From Clostridiales bacterium (GTDB lineage: Bacteria; Bacillota; Clostridia; Lachnospirales; Lachnospiraceae): 43,976 nucleotides of DNA. This document shows positions 25,276 to 33,931 of this stretch, piece after piece. The stretch's first letter is position 1, and each line of letters starts with the position of its first letter. The stretch is taken from the NCBI GenBank assembly GCA_021203005.1, contig JAJQCB010000125.1:1-43976 (forward strand), in the 5' to 3' direction. Under the pieces are notes generated by a model. That model worked only from the letters and a program-made list of their open reading frames with translations. It did not search any database and was not told where the DNA came from. Position numbers and translations under genes: made by a program.

Positions 25276-27696
25276 ATGGCAGTACCTTATAACCACAAAG
25301 TAGTGGAACCGAAATGGCAGAAAGTCTGGGATGATGAAAAAGCTTTTGCCGCAACAGACGATTATACAAAGCCGAAATATTATGCGCTGGTTGAGTTTCC
25401 CTATCCCTCGGGACAGGGGCTTCATGTGGGGCATCCGAGACCTTATACCGCCCTGGATATTGTGGCCAGAAAGCGGAGAATGCAGGGATACAATGTTCTC
25501 TATCCGATGGGATGGGATGCATTCGGACTGCCGACAGAGAACTATGCGATCAAGAATAAGATTCATCCGGCTGTTGTGACGGAGAAAAATGTGGCCCGTT
25601 TTAAGGGGCAGCTCCATTCTCTGGGATATTCCTTTGACTGGGACCGGGAGATCAACACGACAGACCCGGAGTATTACAAATGGACGCAGTGGATTTTTCT
25701 GAAGCTGTTTAAAAAAGGGCTTGCCTACAAAAAAGAGATGCCGATCAACTGGTGTACTTCCTGTAAAGTCGGCCTGGCCAACGAGGAAGTTGTCAACGGC
25801 GTCTGCGAGCGCTGCGGTTCTCCTGTAGTCCGCAAGGTCAAGAGCGAGTGGATGTTAAAGATCACCGACTACGCAGATAAGCTGATCGACGGTCTGAAGG
25901 ATGTAGATTACATTGAGCGCGTAAAGGTTTCCCAGAAGAACTGGATCGGCCGTTCTACCGGAGCTGAGGTGGATTTCCCAATCAAAGGAAAAGAAGAGAA
26001 GCTGCGCATTTATACGACCCGGGCGGATACCTTGTTTGGTGTGACTTATATGGTGGTTTCCCCGGAGCACCCGTATCTGGATCAGTTTAAGGATGAGATT
26101 AAAAACTGGGCAGAAATCGAAGCTTACCGCGAGCAGGCGGCGAAAAAATCCGATTTTGAGCGCGCGGAGCTGGCGAAGGATAAGACCGGCGTGGCGATCG
26201 ACGGTCTGACGGCGATCAATCCTGTCAATCAGGAGGAAGTGCCGATCTGGGTCTCCGATTATGTACTGATGAGCTACGGCACCGGCGCCATCATGGCGGT
26301 TCCGGCGCATGACAGCAGAGACTGGGAATTTGCGAAAAAGTTTGACCTCCCCATCGTGCAGGTTGTGGCGAAAAACGGGGAAGAGGTGGATGTCAATGAA
26401 GCCGCGTTCACCGATGTGGCGACCGGAATCCTGGTTAATTCCGGTTTCTTAAACGGGCTCGAGGTCCGCGATGCGAAGAATAAGATGATTTCGTATCTGG
26501 AGGAGAATGGCATCGGGACCGCAAAAGTAAATTATAAACTGCGCGACTGGGTGTTCTCCCGCCAGAGATACTGGGGAGAACCGATTCCGATTGTAAAATG
26601 TGAAAAATGCGGTTTTGTCCCTGTCGATGAGAGCGAGCTGCCCCTTCTTCTGCCGGAGGTGGAGAGCTATATGCCGACAGACAATGGCGAGTCGCCTCTT
26701 GCGGCGATGACGGACTGGGTAAATACGACCTGCCCCTGCTGCGGCGGACCGGCAAAGCGGGAGACGGACACCATGCCTCAGTGGGCCGGTTCCTCCTGGT
26801 ACTTCCTTCGCTATACGGATCCGAAAAATAAGGAAGTGCTGGCAGGTAAAGAAGCTCTGGAATACTGGATGCCGGTGGACTGGTACAACGGCGGTATGGA
26901 ACACACGACGCTTCATCTGCTTTACTCGAGATTCTGGCACAAGTTCCTTTACGATGAGGGGGTTGTCCCCTGCCCGGAGCCGTACCAGAAGCGGACTTCC
27001 CATGGTATGATTCTCGGTGAGAACGGGGAAAAAATGTCCAAGTCCCGCGGCAACGTGGTGAATCCGGATGATATTGTACGGGAGTACGGAGCAGATACCC
27101 TGCGTACCTATGAGATGTTCATCGGTGCCTTTGACCTGGCTGCTTCCTGGTCGGAGGATGGCGTAAAGGGATGCCGCCGGTTCCTGGAGCGTGTCTGGAG
27201 ATTGCAGGATATCGTGACGGAGGAGACCGGGTACTCCAAAGATCTCGAGACAAAGATGCACCAGACGATTAAAAAGGTGTCGAATGACTTTGAAAATCTG
27301 AAATATAATACAGCAATCGCGGCGATGATGGCTCTCCTGAACGATTTTTATGCAAAAGGATCCATCACGAAGGATGAACTGAAAACACTGGTGATTCTTT
27401 TAAATCCTGTTGCTCCCCACGTAACAGAAGAAATCTGGAGCGCCATCGGCGGCGAGGGAAGGGTATACCAGCAGACCTGGCCGGAGTATGACGAGGCGAA
27501 GACGGTGGAGGCGACCGTGGAGATTGCGGTGCAGATCAACGGCAAGATGAGAGCCACCATCACGATCGCCAAGGATGAGGCGAAGGATGCGGTTCTTGCA
27601 AAGGCGAAGGAAGCGGTAGCCTCCAAGCTTACCGGTACAATCAAAAAGGAGATTTATGTACCCGGCAGGATTGTGAATATCGTCATGGGGAAATAG
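25276..27696 (+). CDS. leuS: Leucine--tRNA ligase
   Basis: An 806-residue class I synthetase that charges tRNA-Leu. The HIGH motif appears as HVGH (about 50-53) after FPYPSGQGL, and KMSKS lies at about 586-590. The editing domain includes [19 protein letters not shown] and [16 protein letters not shown]. The zinc-finger region CGSPVV/CxxC and a second CEKCGF and CPCCGGP pair are present. Length fits bacterial LeuRS. AGAGGAGGAAAAG precedes the ATG. Confidence 0.97.
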   Translation: MAVPYNHKVVEPKWQKVWDDEKAFAATDDYTKPKYYALVEFPYPSGQGLHVGHPRPYTALDIVARKRRMQGYNVLYPMGWDAFGLPTENYAIKNKIHPAVVTEKNVARFKGQLHSLGYSFDWDREINTTDPEYYKWTQWIFLKLFKKGLAYKKEMPINWCTSCKVGLANEEVVNGVCERCGSPVVRKVKSEWMLKITDYADKLIDGLKDVDYIERVKVSQKNWIGRSTGAEVDFPIKGKEEKLRIYTTRADTLFGVTYMVVSPEHPYLDQFKDEIKNWAEIEAYREQAAKKSDFERAELAKDKTGVAIDGLTAINPVNQEEVPIWVSDYVLMSYGTGAIMAVPAHDSRDWEFAKKFDLPIVQVVAKNGEEVDVNEAAFTDVATGILVNSGFLNGLEVRDAKNKMISYLEENGIGTAKVNYKLRDWVFSRQRYWGEPIPIVKCEKCGFVPVDESELPLLLPEVESYMPTDNGESPLAAMTDWVNTTCPCCGGPAKRETDTMPQWAGSSWYFLRYTDPKNKEVLAGKEALEYWMPVDWYNGGMEHTTLHLLYSRFWHKFLYDEGVVPCPEPYQKRTSHGMILGENGEKMSKSRGNVVNPDDIVREYGADTLRTYEMFIGAFDLAASWSEDGVKGCRRFLERVWRLQDIVTEETGYSKDLETKMHQTIKKVSNDFENLKYNTAIAAMMALLNDFYAKGSITKDELKTLVILLNPVAPHVTEEIWSAIGGEGRVYQQTWPEYDEAKTVEATVEIAVQINGKMRATITIAKDEAKDAVLAKAKEAVASKLTGTIKKEIYVPGRIVNIVMGK

Positions 27697-27719
27697 TCGT
27701 TTAGAAAAAAGGAGATTTC

Positions 27720-28508
27720 ATGCGGGTTGATTTGTTTTCAATTGGAAATTTTACCATTCATACCTACGGCCTGATGATCGCCATCGGCATCATTCTGGCC
27801 GTGGTAATCGCGACAAAGCGGGCGGAACACCTTGATTTAAACGGAGAGGAGGCCATCAATCTGGCCATTATCTGTGTCGTCTTCGGATTCCTCGGGGCAA
27901 AAATTCTCTTTGTACTGGAGAATTTCCGGGCGTTTCTGGAACACCCGTTGTCAGTGCTGGGGTCCTCCGGTTTTGTCGTCTACGGCGGTATCGTGATTGG
28001 CATCGTCTGCGTATATATATATTGCAGGGCAATTAAAAAAATCAGTTTTTTCCGGTATACAGACCTCCTGTTTCCTTCTGTAGCTCTGGCGCAGGGATTT
28101 GGCCGGATCGGCTGTTTTTTTGCCGGTTGCTGCTATGGAAAAGAGACGGATGCCTGGTGGGGCGTCGTCTTCCCGGAAAACAGCTTTGCCCCGGCCGGAG
28201 TTGCGTTGATTCCCACACAGCTTATTTCCGCAGCGGGAGATTTCCTGATCTGTATCATTCTGCTGTTTTTCGCTAAAAAAGCGGAGAAAGTGGGGGATGT
28301 CTCCGCGCTCTATCTCCTGTTGTATGGGATCGGCCGCTTCAGTGTGGAGTTTCTGCGGCAGAATGAACAGGGCGGAATCGGTATGTTTACGACAGCACAG
28401 ATTTTCTCCTTTGTGTTTATGGCAGTGTCTGTTTTGCTTTTTATCCGCAACCGGAAAAGCAGACACTCCGAGGATTACAGCCAGAAAGTATATTCCATCT
28501 GGCTATAG
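27720..28508 (+). CDS. Prolipoprotein diacylglyceryl transferase family protein (CCYG variant)
   Basis: A 262-residue integral membrane protein of the Lgt family, which attaches diacylglycerol to lipoprotein cysteines. The start MRVDLFSIGNFTIHTYGLMIAIG and about seven hydrophobic segments fit. The signature region reads GRIGCFFAGCCYG (128-140), whereas classical Lgt has GRxGNFxNxExxG; the Asn and Glu positions are Cys here. This Cys variant is widespread in Firmicutes and Bacteroidetes and may be a second-type Lgt or have another role. I therefore give no gene symbol. AAAGGAG precedes the ATG; leuS is 23 bp upstream and mnmA 21 bp downstream. Confidence 0.85.
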   Translation: MRVDLFSIGNFTIHTYGLMIAIGIILAVVIATKRAEHLDLNGEEAINLAIICVVFGFLGAKILFVLENFRAFLEHPLSVLGSSGFVVYGGIVIGIVCVYIYCRAIKKISFFRYTDLLFPSVALAQGFGRIGCFFAGCCYGKETDAWWGVVFPENSFAPAGVALIPTQLISAAGDFLICIILLFFAKKAEKVGDVSALYLLLYGIGRFSVEFLRQNEQGGIGMFTTAQIFSFVFMAVSVLLFIRNRKSRHSEDYSQKVYSIWL

Positions 28509-28529
28509 AGTTGCAGGAGGGTGGAAGCT

Positions 28530-29696
28530 ATGGAAATCAAAGATAAAAAAGCCCTGATCGCGATGAGCGGCGGAGTTGACTCCAGCGTGGCAGCCTGCCT
28601 GATGAAAGAGTCCGGCTATGATTGTATCGGCGCCACCATGAAGCTCTTTAGCAATGAGGATGTAAGAGGGAACAGCTCATATCTCCCGGAGAATGTAAAT
28701 GCATCGCGAAGTTACAGATGTTCTTCCCTGAATAATGTTGGCATATCGCGGGATCACAGTTGTTGTTCTCTGGAGGATGTGGAAGATGCGCGCAGTGTAG
28801 CCCGTTCGCTGGGAATGCCTTACTATGTGTTTAATTTTGCGGAGCGGTTTCGTGAGACAGTGATTGATGCCTTTGTCTCCGCCTATGAGAACGGGAGAAC
28901 GCCGAATCCCTGCATCGACTGCAACCGCTATCTGAAATTCGAAAAATTGTTTTTGCGTGCGCGGGAGCTGTTCTGCGACTATGTGGTGACCGGTCACTAC
29001 GCGCGCATTGAGCAGGAAGAAACAACCGGTCGCTTCCTGTTAAAAAAGGCGGTGGATGATACAAAAGATCAGAGTTATGTCCTCTACTCTCTGACACAGG
29101 AGCAGCTTGCTCATATTAAGTTCCCGCTTGGCGGTCTTCAAAAAACACAGGTCCGGCAGATTGCGGAAGAACATGGTTTTATTAACGCGAAAAAAGCGGA
29201 CAGTCAGGATATCTGCTTTGTCCAGAACGGAAAGTACGGAGAGTTTATCGAGTCCTACACCGGCAGAGAGTATCTGCAAGGAAATTTTGTGGATCAGGAT
29301 GGGAATATTCTGGGTCAGCATAACGGCATTATCCGCTACACAGTCGGCCAGCGAAAGGGACTGGGAATCGCACTTGGACAGCCCATGTATGTGAAAAAAA
29401 TTGATCCGGCTGCAAATACCGTAACCCTGGGAACCAATGAGGAATTATTTACGACTGCACTGACCGCGAAAGATATCAACCTGATTTCTGCGGAATATCT
29501 GGATGCGCCCATGCGTGTCAAAGCGAAAGTCCGTTACCGTCACAAAGAGCAGTGGGCGACGGCGGAGCAATTGGATGAGGATACCCTGCGGGTAGTCTTT
29601 GACGAGCCGCAGCGGGCAATCACAGCCGGGCAGGCGGTGGTGCTGTATGACGGCGACGTGGTGGTCGGCGGGGGAACGATTGTTCATGCCGGCTAA
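28530..29696 (+). CDS. mnmA: tRNA-specific 2-thiouridylase MnmA, with internal repeat insertion
   Basis: MnmA thiolates U34 of tRNA-Lys, -Glu and -Gln. The PP-loop SGGVDSS lies at about 13-19; catalytic cysteines are in NPCIDCNRYLKF and in QDICFV. The start ATG 28530 has AGGAGGG eight bases upstream; GTG 28521 is rejected. Between NEDV and GISRDHSCCSLEDV there are about 25 extra residues (roughly 46-70) that family members normally lack, made of a diverged tandem repeat of the following segment. The reading frame is intact, so a functional enzyme is likely. It follows the lgt-like gene closely and precedes hydE. Confidence 0.95.
   Translation: MEIKDKKALIAMSGGVDSSVAACLMKESGYDCIGATMKLFSNEDVRGNSSYLPENVNASRSYRCSSLNNVGISRDHSCCSLEDVEDARSVARSLGMPYYVFNFAERFRETVIDAFVSAYENGRTPNPCIDCNRYLKFEKLFLRARELFCDYVVTGHYARIEQEETTGRFLLKKAVDDTKDQSYVLYSLTQEQLAHIKFPLGGLQKTQVRQIAEEHGFINAKKADSQDICFVQNGKYGEFIESYTGREYLQGNFVDQDGNILGQHNGIIRYTVGQRKGLGIALGQPMYVKKIDPAANTVTLGTNEELFTTALTAKDINLISAEYLDAPMRVKAKVRYRHKEQWATAEQLDEDTLRVVFDEPQRAITAGQAVVLYDGDVVVGGGTIVHAG
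28659..28775 (+). repeat. Diverged tandem repeat inside mnmA
   Basis: Unit B (28692-28733) and unit C (28734-28775) are each 42 bp and match at 27 of 42 positions by hand alignment; the proteins NVNASRSYRCSSLN and NVGISRDHSCCSLE align. A shorter, weaker unit A of 33 bp (28659-28691, DVRGNSSYLPE) may be a third copy. Units A and B together are the 75-bp in-frame insertion. Confidence 0.6.
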
Positions 29697-29720
29697 AATC
29701 AGAACGAGGGGTGAACCGTA

Positions 29721-30758
29721 TTGAACATCGCAGATAAGCTGGTTCGGGAGCACCGGCTCTCCGACACAGAATATGCAGAGCTGATAAGTAATTATGAAGA
29801 CAAAGACCTCGCTAAGTATCTGGCTGATGAGGCAGTGCGAATCCGCAAAGAAATCTACGGTGATGCTGTCTATGCCCGGGGGCTGATTGAGTTTACGAAC
29901 ATCTGCAAAAATGACTGCCTCTACTGCGGCATCCGGAAAAGTAATCCCAACGCAGAGCGTTATCGCCTGACAAAGAAAGAAATCTTAAGCTGTTGTGACA
30001 TTGGATATCAGCTCGGTTATCGCACCTTTGTTTTGCAGGGCGGCGAGGATGGTTATTATACGGACGAACGTCTTGCGGATATCGTGCGTACAATCAAAAC
30101 CCGCTATCCGGACTGTGCATTGACGCTATCCGTTGGAGAGCGTTCTTTTGAAAGCTACCGGCTTCTTCGCGAAGCGGGAGCGGATCGATACCTGCTCCGC
30201 CATGAGACAGCCGATGCGGAGCATTACCGCCGGCTGCATCCGTCGGAGATGAGTCTGGAAAACCGGATGCAATGTCTGCGCGATCTGCGGACGCTGGGCT
30301 ACCAGGCAGGCGCAGGTTTTATGGTGGGAAGCCCTTTTCAGACCATGGATTGTCTGGCGGAGGATCTCGTGTTTTTGCAGGAGTTTCAGCCGGAGATGGT
30401 GGGGATCGGACCGTTTATTCCTCACCATGATACGGAATTTGCTAAGGAACCTGCCGGAAGCGTGGAGCTTACCCTGTTTTTACTCTCGGTGATCCGGATT
30501 ATGCTGCCGCATGTGCTGCTTCCCGCGACGACTGCGCTGGGAACCTTAAACCCGATCGGGCGCGAACGGGGTATGCTGGCAGGGGCCAATGTGGTGATGC
30601 CGAACCTTTCCCCGGTGGAAAACAGAAAACAGTACGAACTGTATGATAACAAGATCTGTACCGGGGAAGAAGCAGCGGAATGCCGCGGGTGTCTGGCAAA
30701 CCGGATGAAATCGGTCGGTTTTACGCTGGTTACTGACCGTGGAGATTATCGATCATAA
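29721..30758 (+). CDS. hydE: [FeFe] hydrogenase H-cluster radical SAM maturase HydE
   Basis: A 345-residue radical SAM enzyme that helps build the diiron subcluster of [FeFe] hydrogenase, together with HydF and HydG. The cluster motif is CKNDCLYC (about C62, C66, C69) in GLIEFTNICKNDCLYCGIR; later GGEDGYYTDE and MVGIGPFIPHHDT are typical of HydE/BioB-like barrels. The C-terminus has CRGCLANRMKSVGFTLVTDRGDY. The start codon is TTG 29721, preceded by GAGGGGTGA. No hydrogenase, HydF or HydG gene is in the window, so this is an orphan copy of the maturation set, but it implies H2 metabolism. Confidence 0.92.
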   Translation: MNIADKLVREHRLSDTEYAELISNYEDKDLAKYLADEAVRIRKEIYGDAVYARGLIEFTNICKNDCLYCGIRKSNPNAERYRLTKKEILSCCDIGYQLGYRTFVLQGGEDGYYTDERLADIVRTIKTRYPDCALTLSVGERSFESYRLLREAGADRYLLRHETADAEHYRRLHPSEMSLENRMQCLRDLRTLGYQAGAGFMVGSPFQTMDCLAEDLVFLQEFQPEMVGIGPFIPHHDTEFAKEPAGSVELTLFLLSVIRIMLPHVLLPATTALGTLNPIGRERGMLAGANVVMPNLSPVENRKQYELYDNKICTGEEAAECRGCLANRMKSVGFTLVTDRGDYRS

Positions 30759-30765
30759 AATTAAG

Positions 30766-30802
30766 CGCATTATTCCCGGCCTAAATATCATGATGCGTTT
30801 TT
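30766..30802 (+). terminator. Possible weak terminator after hydE
   Basis: CGCAT (30766-30770) pairs with ATGCG (30793-30797), followed by TTTTT. The stem is short and the loop long, so the call is weak. Confidence 0.35.
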
Positions 30803-30907
30803 ATCCCGGCATTCCTCTGATGTGAACAGCAAAATATCTAACATAAATCATATCTTATAGCAGAGGCAGAATATAGCATAGAGAAGATCTAGTGAGAGAG
30901 GCAGAAC

Positions 30908-31876
30908 ATGAGTGAAAATTTAAATGCCAGAAAATCCATAGAAGATGCGGAAAATATTGTCAACCTGATTATGACAGATTATCAGAAAGGCCGCAATATT
31001 GACAAGAAGGATGATTTCTATGACCAGCCAAGCAAGGAAGTCATCATCGATATTGTGGAAAAGCTGATGAAAATTGTATATCCGGGCTATTTTCGCGACC
31101 GGGCTTACAAAAGCTACAATGCAGAAAATCATCTGGCGACGCTGATCGAGGATGTGATGTACCGGCTTCACAAACAGATCGTGCGGGTCGGAAAGTTTTC
31201 CCCCGGATACGAAAATGTCTGCAAAGAGAAAATAGAACATGAGGCATATCAGATCACGGTGGAATTTCTTCACCGGATTCCCATGATCCGGGAGTATCTG
31301 GAATCGGACCTGGAAGCAGCTCTGGAGGGCGACCCGGCAGCGCGCAATTATGACGAGATCATCCTGGCTTATCCGGGACTCTATGCAATCACGGTCAACC
31401 GTCTGGCACATGAACTTTTTCTCTTAAAGGTTCCGCTGATTCCGAGGATTATGACAGAGCACGCGCACAGCCTGACGGGGATTGACATCCATCCGGGAGC
31501 TACCATCGGACGGCACTTTTTCATCGATCACGGGACCGGCATCGTTGTAGGCGAGACGACGGTGATCGGTGACAATGTCAAGATTTATCAGGGTGTGACG
31601 CTCGGCGCATTGTCTACCAGAGGCGGTCAGAAATTGCGCAACGTGCGCCGTCATCCCACGATTGAGGACAATGTGACCATCTATTCCGGCGCTTCTGTCC
31701 TGGGCGGAGAGACGGTGATCGGCCGGGATTCTGTGATTGGCTCCAACGCGTTTATCACCAAATCCATCCCTGCCGGGACTCGGGTCAGCATCCGTCAGCA
31801 GGAGCTGCAGTTTTCCGGACAGAGAAAAAATGCGGAAAATGAATTTTCGGACGACACATGGTTTTACATCATCTGA
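30908..31876 (+). CDS. cysE: Serine O-acetyltransferase (CysE/EpsC type)
   Basis: A 322-residue enzyme that acetylates serine in cysteine synthesis. The N-terminal helical domain covers about residues 1-185; the left-handed beta-helix holds IHPGATIGRHFFIDHGTGIVVGE with the catalytic His, then IYQGVTLGALSTRGGQ and RHPTIEDNVTIYSGASVLGG. The length matches the long EpsC-type proteins of anaerobes. GTGAGAGAGGCAG precedes the ATG. The stop codon TGA is the first three bases of the short element A, so the insertion sets the C-terminus. No cysteine T-box is visible upstream. Confidence 0.93.
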   Translation: MSENLNARKSIEDAENIVNLIMTDYQKGRNIDKKDDFYDQPSKEVIIDIVEKLMKIVYPGYFRDRAYKSYNAENHLATLIEDVMYRLHKQIVRVGKFSPGYENVCKEKIEHEAYQITVEFLHRIPMIREYLESDLEAALEGDPAARNYDEIILAYPGLYAITVNRLAHELFLLKVPLIPRIMTEHAHSLTGIDIHPGATIGRHFFIDHGTGIVVGETTVIGDNVKIYQGVTLGALSTRGGQKLRNVRRHPTIEDNVTIYSGASVLGGETVIGRDSVIGSNAFITKSIPAGTRVSIRQQELQFSGQRKNAENEFSDDTWFYII

Positions 31877-31926
31877 TGATACCAGGGTAAAAAAGTCTTG
31901 AACGGAACAATCCGTAGGTATCATCA
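31874..31926. repeat. MITE-like element A, internally deleted copy (53 bp)
   Basis: TGATGATACC (31874-31883) and GGTATCATCA (31917-31926) are perfect inverted repeats; one more flanking C/G pair extends them. Its left arm matches the long copy (reverse complement) at 26 of 29 positions and its right arm at 23 of 25. The internal 180 bp are missing. It begins exactly at the cysE stop codon. Confidence 0.8.
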
Positions 31927-31964
31927 GAATAATATCAGAATATAAACAGAAGGAACAAAAACAG

Positions 31965-33662
31965 ATGGAAAAAAGAATCCGGGTCTCACAGGTGACGGTT
32001 CCTCTGAAGCATGAGGTCCGGCAGGCGGTGAAAAAAGCATGCCGGATGGCCGGTATCCGGGAATCAGACATCCTGCGCTATGAGATTGCGAAACAGTCTG
32101 TGGACGCCAGACATAAAGAAGATGTGAAATACAGCTACTCCCTGGATCTGATTCTGAACCGGGGAGTCCGTTATAAAAAGGATTCCCGTCATATCCGGGA
32201 AGTCGCCTGCACCTGCTATCACCCGGAAGCCACCGGAGATACACCGCTGCGGCATCCGGTCGCCGTGATCGGTTCCGGTCCGGCCGGGCTTTTCTGTGCC
32301 TGGCTTCTGGCGAAAAACGGATATCGTCCTCTTGTATTTGAGCGTGGAAAATGCGTGTCAGAACGGCAGCAGGATGTGGAAAAGTTCTGGGAAGGCGGCA
32401 AGCTGCTTCCTGATTCCAATGTTCAGTTCGGGGAAGGCGGAGCCGGGACTTTTTCCGACGGGAAGCTGAACACGCTTGTCAAAGATAAAAAAGGCCGGAA
32501 TCGTTTTGTCCTGGAAACGTTTGTATCCTGCGGTGCGCCGGAGGATATTCTTTATATGGGAAAGCCGCACATTGGCACGGATATCCTTCGCACGGTTGTT
32601 TCCAATATGAGAAAAGAGATTATACGACTGGGCGGAAGTTTTTCTTTCTCGTCTAAGGTTACCGATGTTGAAATAACAGACGGGAAGCTGTCCGCATTGA
32701 TTATAAACGACGAAAAACAGATTCCGGTGTCGGCAGCCGTTCTGGCGATCGGGCACAGTGCGCGGGATACTTTTTCCATTCTACGAGAACGTGCGGTATC
32801 CATGGAAGCGAAATCATTTGCGGTAGGCTTTCGCGTGGAGCATCCGCAGGACATGATTGATATCAGCCAGTACGGCAATGTGGCGGACCGGTCGGTTTTG
32901 CCGCCTGCTCCCTATAAGCTCACCTATCAGGCAGAGAACGGCCGGAGTGTTTACTCGTTTTGCATGTGTCCCGGCGGTTACGTGGTCAACGCATCCTCCG
33001 AAGAAGAGCATCTGGCAGTTAACGGTATGAGTTATCGCGCCAGAGACAGTAAAAACGCAAACAGCGCAGTGATCGTCTCCGTGACTCCCGAAGATTTTCC
33101 CAACCCGGATGATCCGCTCTCCGGCATTGCTTTCCAGAGAATGCTGGAGAGGAGGGCGTGGCAGGCCGGAAAAGGAAAAATCCCGCAGCAGAGATTTGAT
33201 GATTTTGAGGCTGCCCGGCATGAGGACACGGAAGTGAATAATGTTCCCTTGTCCGGCGATAGGAGAGCGAATACGGAGGATTCTATGTGTAGCCATACGG
33301 ATATAGAAGACTTCTCCTCCTGTGTCAAAGGAGCCTCCTTACAGGCTGACCTTAGTGGTATCCTGCCGGCTGACCTTCGCACCGCATTTATCGAGGGCAT
33401 GCACGCCTTCGGGGAAAAAATCACCGGGTTTGACCGGCCGGACACAATTTTATCCGCAGTGGAGAGCCGGACCTCCTCCCCGGTCCGCATTGTGCGGGAC
33501 GGGACGTTTCAGAGCAATATCCGCGGATTGTACCCCTGCGGAGAGGGGGCCGGGTATGCGGGCGGCATCACATCAGCGGCGATGGACGGTCTGAAGGTGG
33601 CCGAAGCGATTATGAGCCTGTATGCCCCTTCTGGTTACTATTCACAGCCGATAGAGACATAA
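31965..33662 (+). CDS. COG2509-type FAD-dependent dehydrogenase
   Basis: A 565-residue uncharacterised flavoprotein family. An N-terminal domain of about 95 residues (RVSQVTVPLKHEVRQAVKKA, YSLDLILNRGVRYKKD) precedes the FAD site PVAVIGSGPAGLFCAWLLA and the family block FGEGGAGTFSDGKLNTLVKD. The C-terminus GLYPCGEGAGYAGGITSAAMDGLKVAEAI is typical. A stretch of about 30 polar residues (HEDTEVNNVPLSGDRRANTE and following) near residue 425 looks like an insertion. The last codons, GYYSQPIET, and the stop lie inside element B, so the natural C-terminus has been replaced. Substrate unknown. Confidence 0.88.
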   Translation: MEKRIRVSQVTVPLKHEVRQAVKKACRMAGIRESDILRYEIAKQSVDARHKEDVKYSYSLDLILNRGVRYKKDSRHIREVACTCYHPEATGDTPLRHPVAVIGSGPAGLFCAWLLAKNGYRPLVFERGKCVSERQQDVEKFWEGGKLLPDSNVQFGEGGAGTFSDGKLNTLVKDKKGRNRFVLETFVSCGAPEDILYMGKPHIGTDILRTVVSNMRKEIIRLGGSFSFSSKVTDVEITDGKLSALIINDEKQIPVSAAVLAIGHSARDTFSILRERAVSMEAKSFAVGFRVEHPQDMIDISQYGNVADRSVLPPAPYKLTYQAENGRSVYSFCMCPGGYVVNASSEEEHLAVNGMSYRARDSKNANSAVIVSVTPEDFPNPDDPLSGIAFQRMLERRAWQAGKGKIPQQRFDDFEAARHEDTEVNNVPLSGDRRANTEDSMCSHTDIEDFSSCVKGASLQADLSGILPADLRTAFIEGMHAFGEKITGFDRPDTILSAVESRTSSPVRIVRDGTFQSNIRGLYPCGEGAGYAGGITSAAMDGLKVAEAIMSLYAPSGYYSQPIET

Positions 33663-33754
33663 ACATAGACTCGTCGTGGCCCAGGCCACTCTCTCTTGCC
33701 ACGATGTGGCAATTCACCTTGTGCTGGCACGTAAGAGACTGCGAATAGTAACCA
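33632..33754. repeat. MITE-like element B (about 123 bp)
   Basis: The ends are TGGTTACTATTCACAG and CTGCGAATAGTAACCA, inverted repeats identical at 15 of 16 positions. Inside are hairpins such as GTGGC/GCCAC and TGCCAC-GAT-GTGGCA. There is no ORF apart from the end of the flavoprotein gene. It is unrelated to element A. I saw no second copy in this window. Confidence 0.75.
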
Positions 33755-33769
33755 TCTGATGATTGTATT

Positions 33770-33838
33770 TTTATAAATTCGCTTGACAAAAACAGAATTT
33801 ATGAAAAAATAAAGTTAAATTTATATTTTCATAAATTC
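33770..33838 (+). promoter_or_regulatory. A/T-rich palindromic region with TTGACA upstream of mutS
   Basis: GAATTTATGAAAA and TTTTCATAAATTC form a perfect 13-bp inverted repeat, and a further ATAAATTC lies just upstream. A consensus -35 TTGACA occurs at 33783-33788; no good -10 at 17 bp is seen, though A/T-rich candidates exist. It is the likely promoter-operator of mutS-mutL. Confidence 0.5.
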
Positions 33839-33931
33839 CGAAGTTGCTGAGATTGCCCTGTAATACAACCATTCATGCAGACATTCAGACACCATGATAA
33901 ACAGCCATAGAGGATAGATAAGGAATAGTTT

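Noticed and set aside
33754-33763. ATCTGATGAT beside element B, identical to the flank and start of the short element A
   Set aside because: Only ten bases match and no facing GGTATCATCA partner is present; treated as chance.
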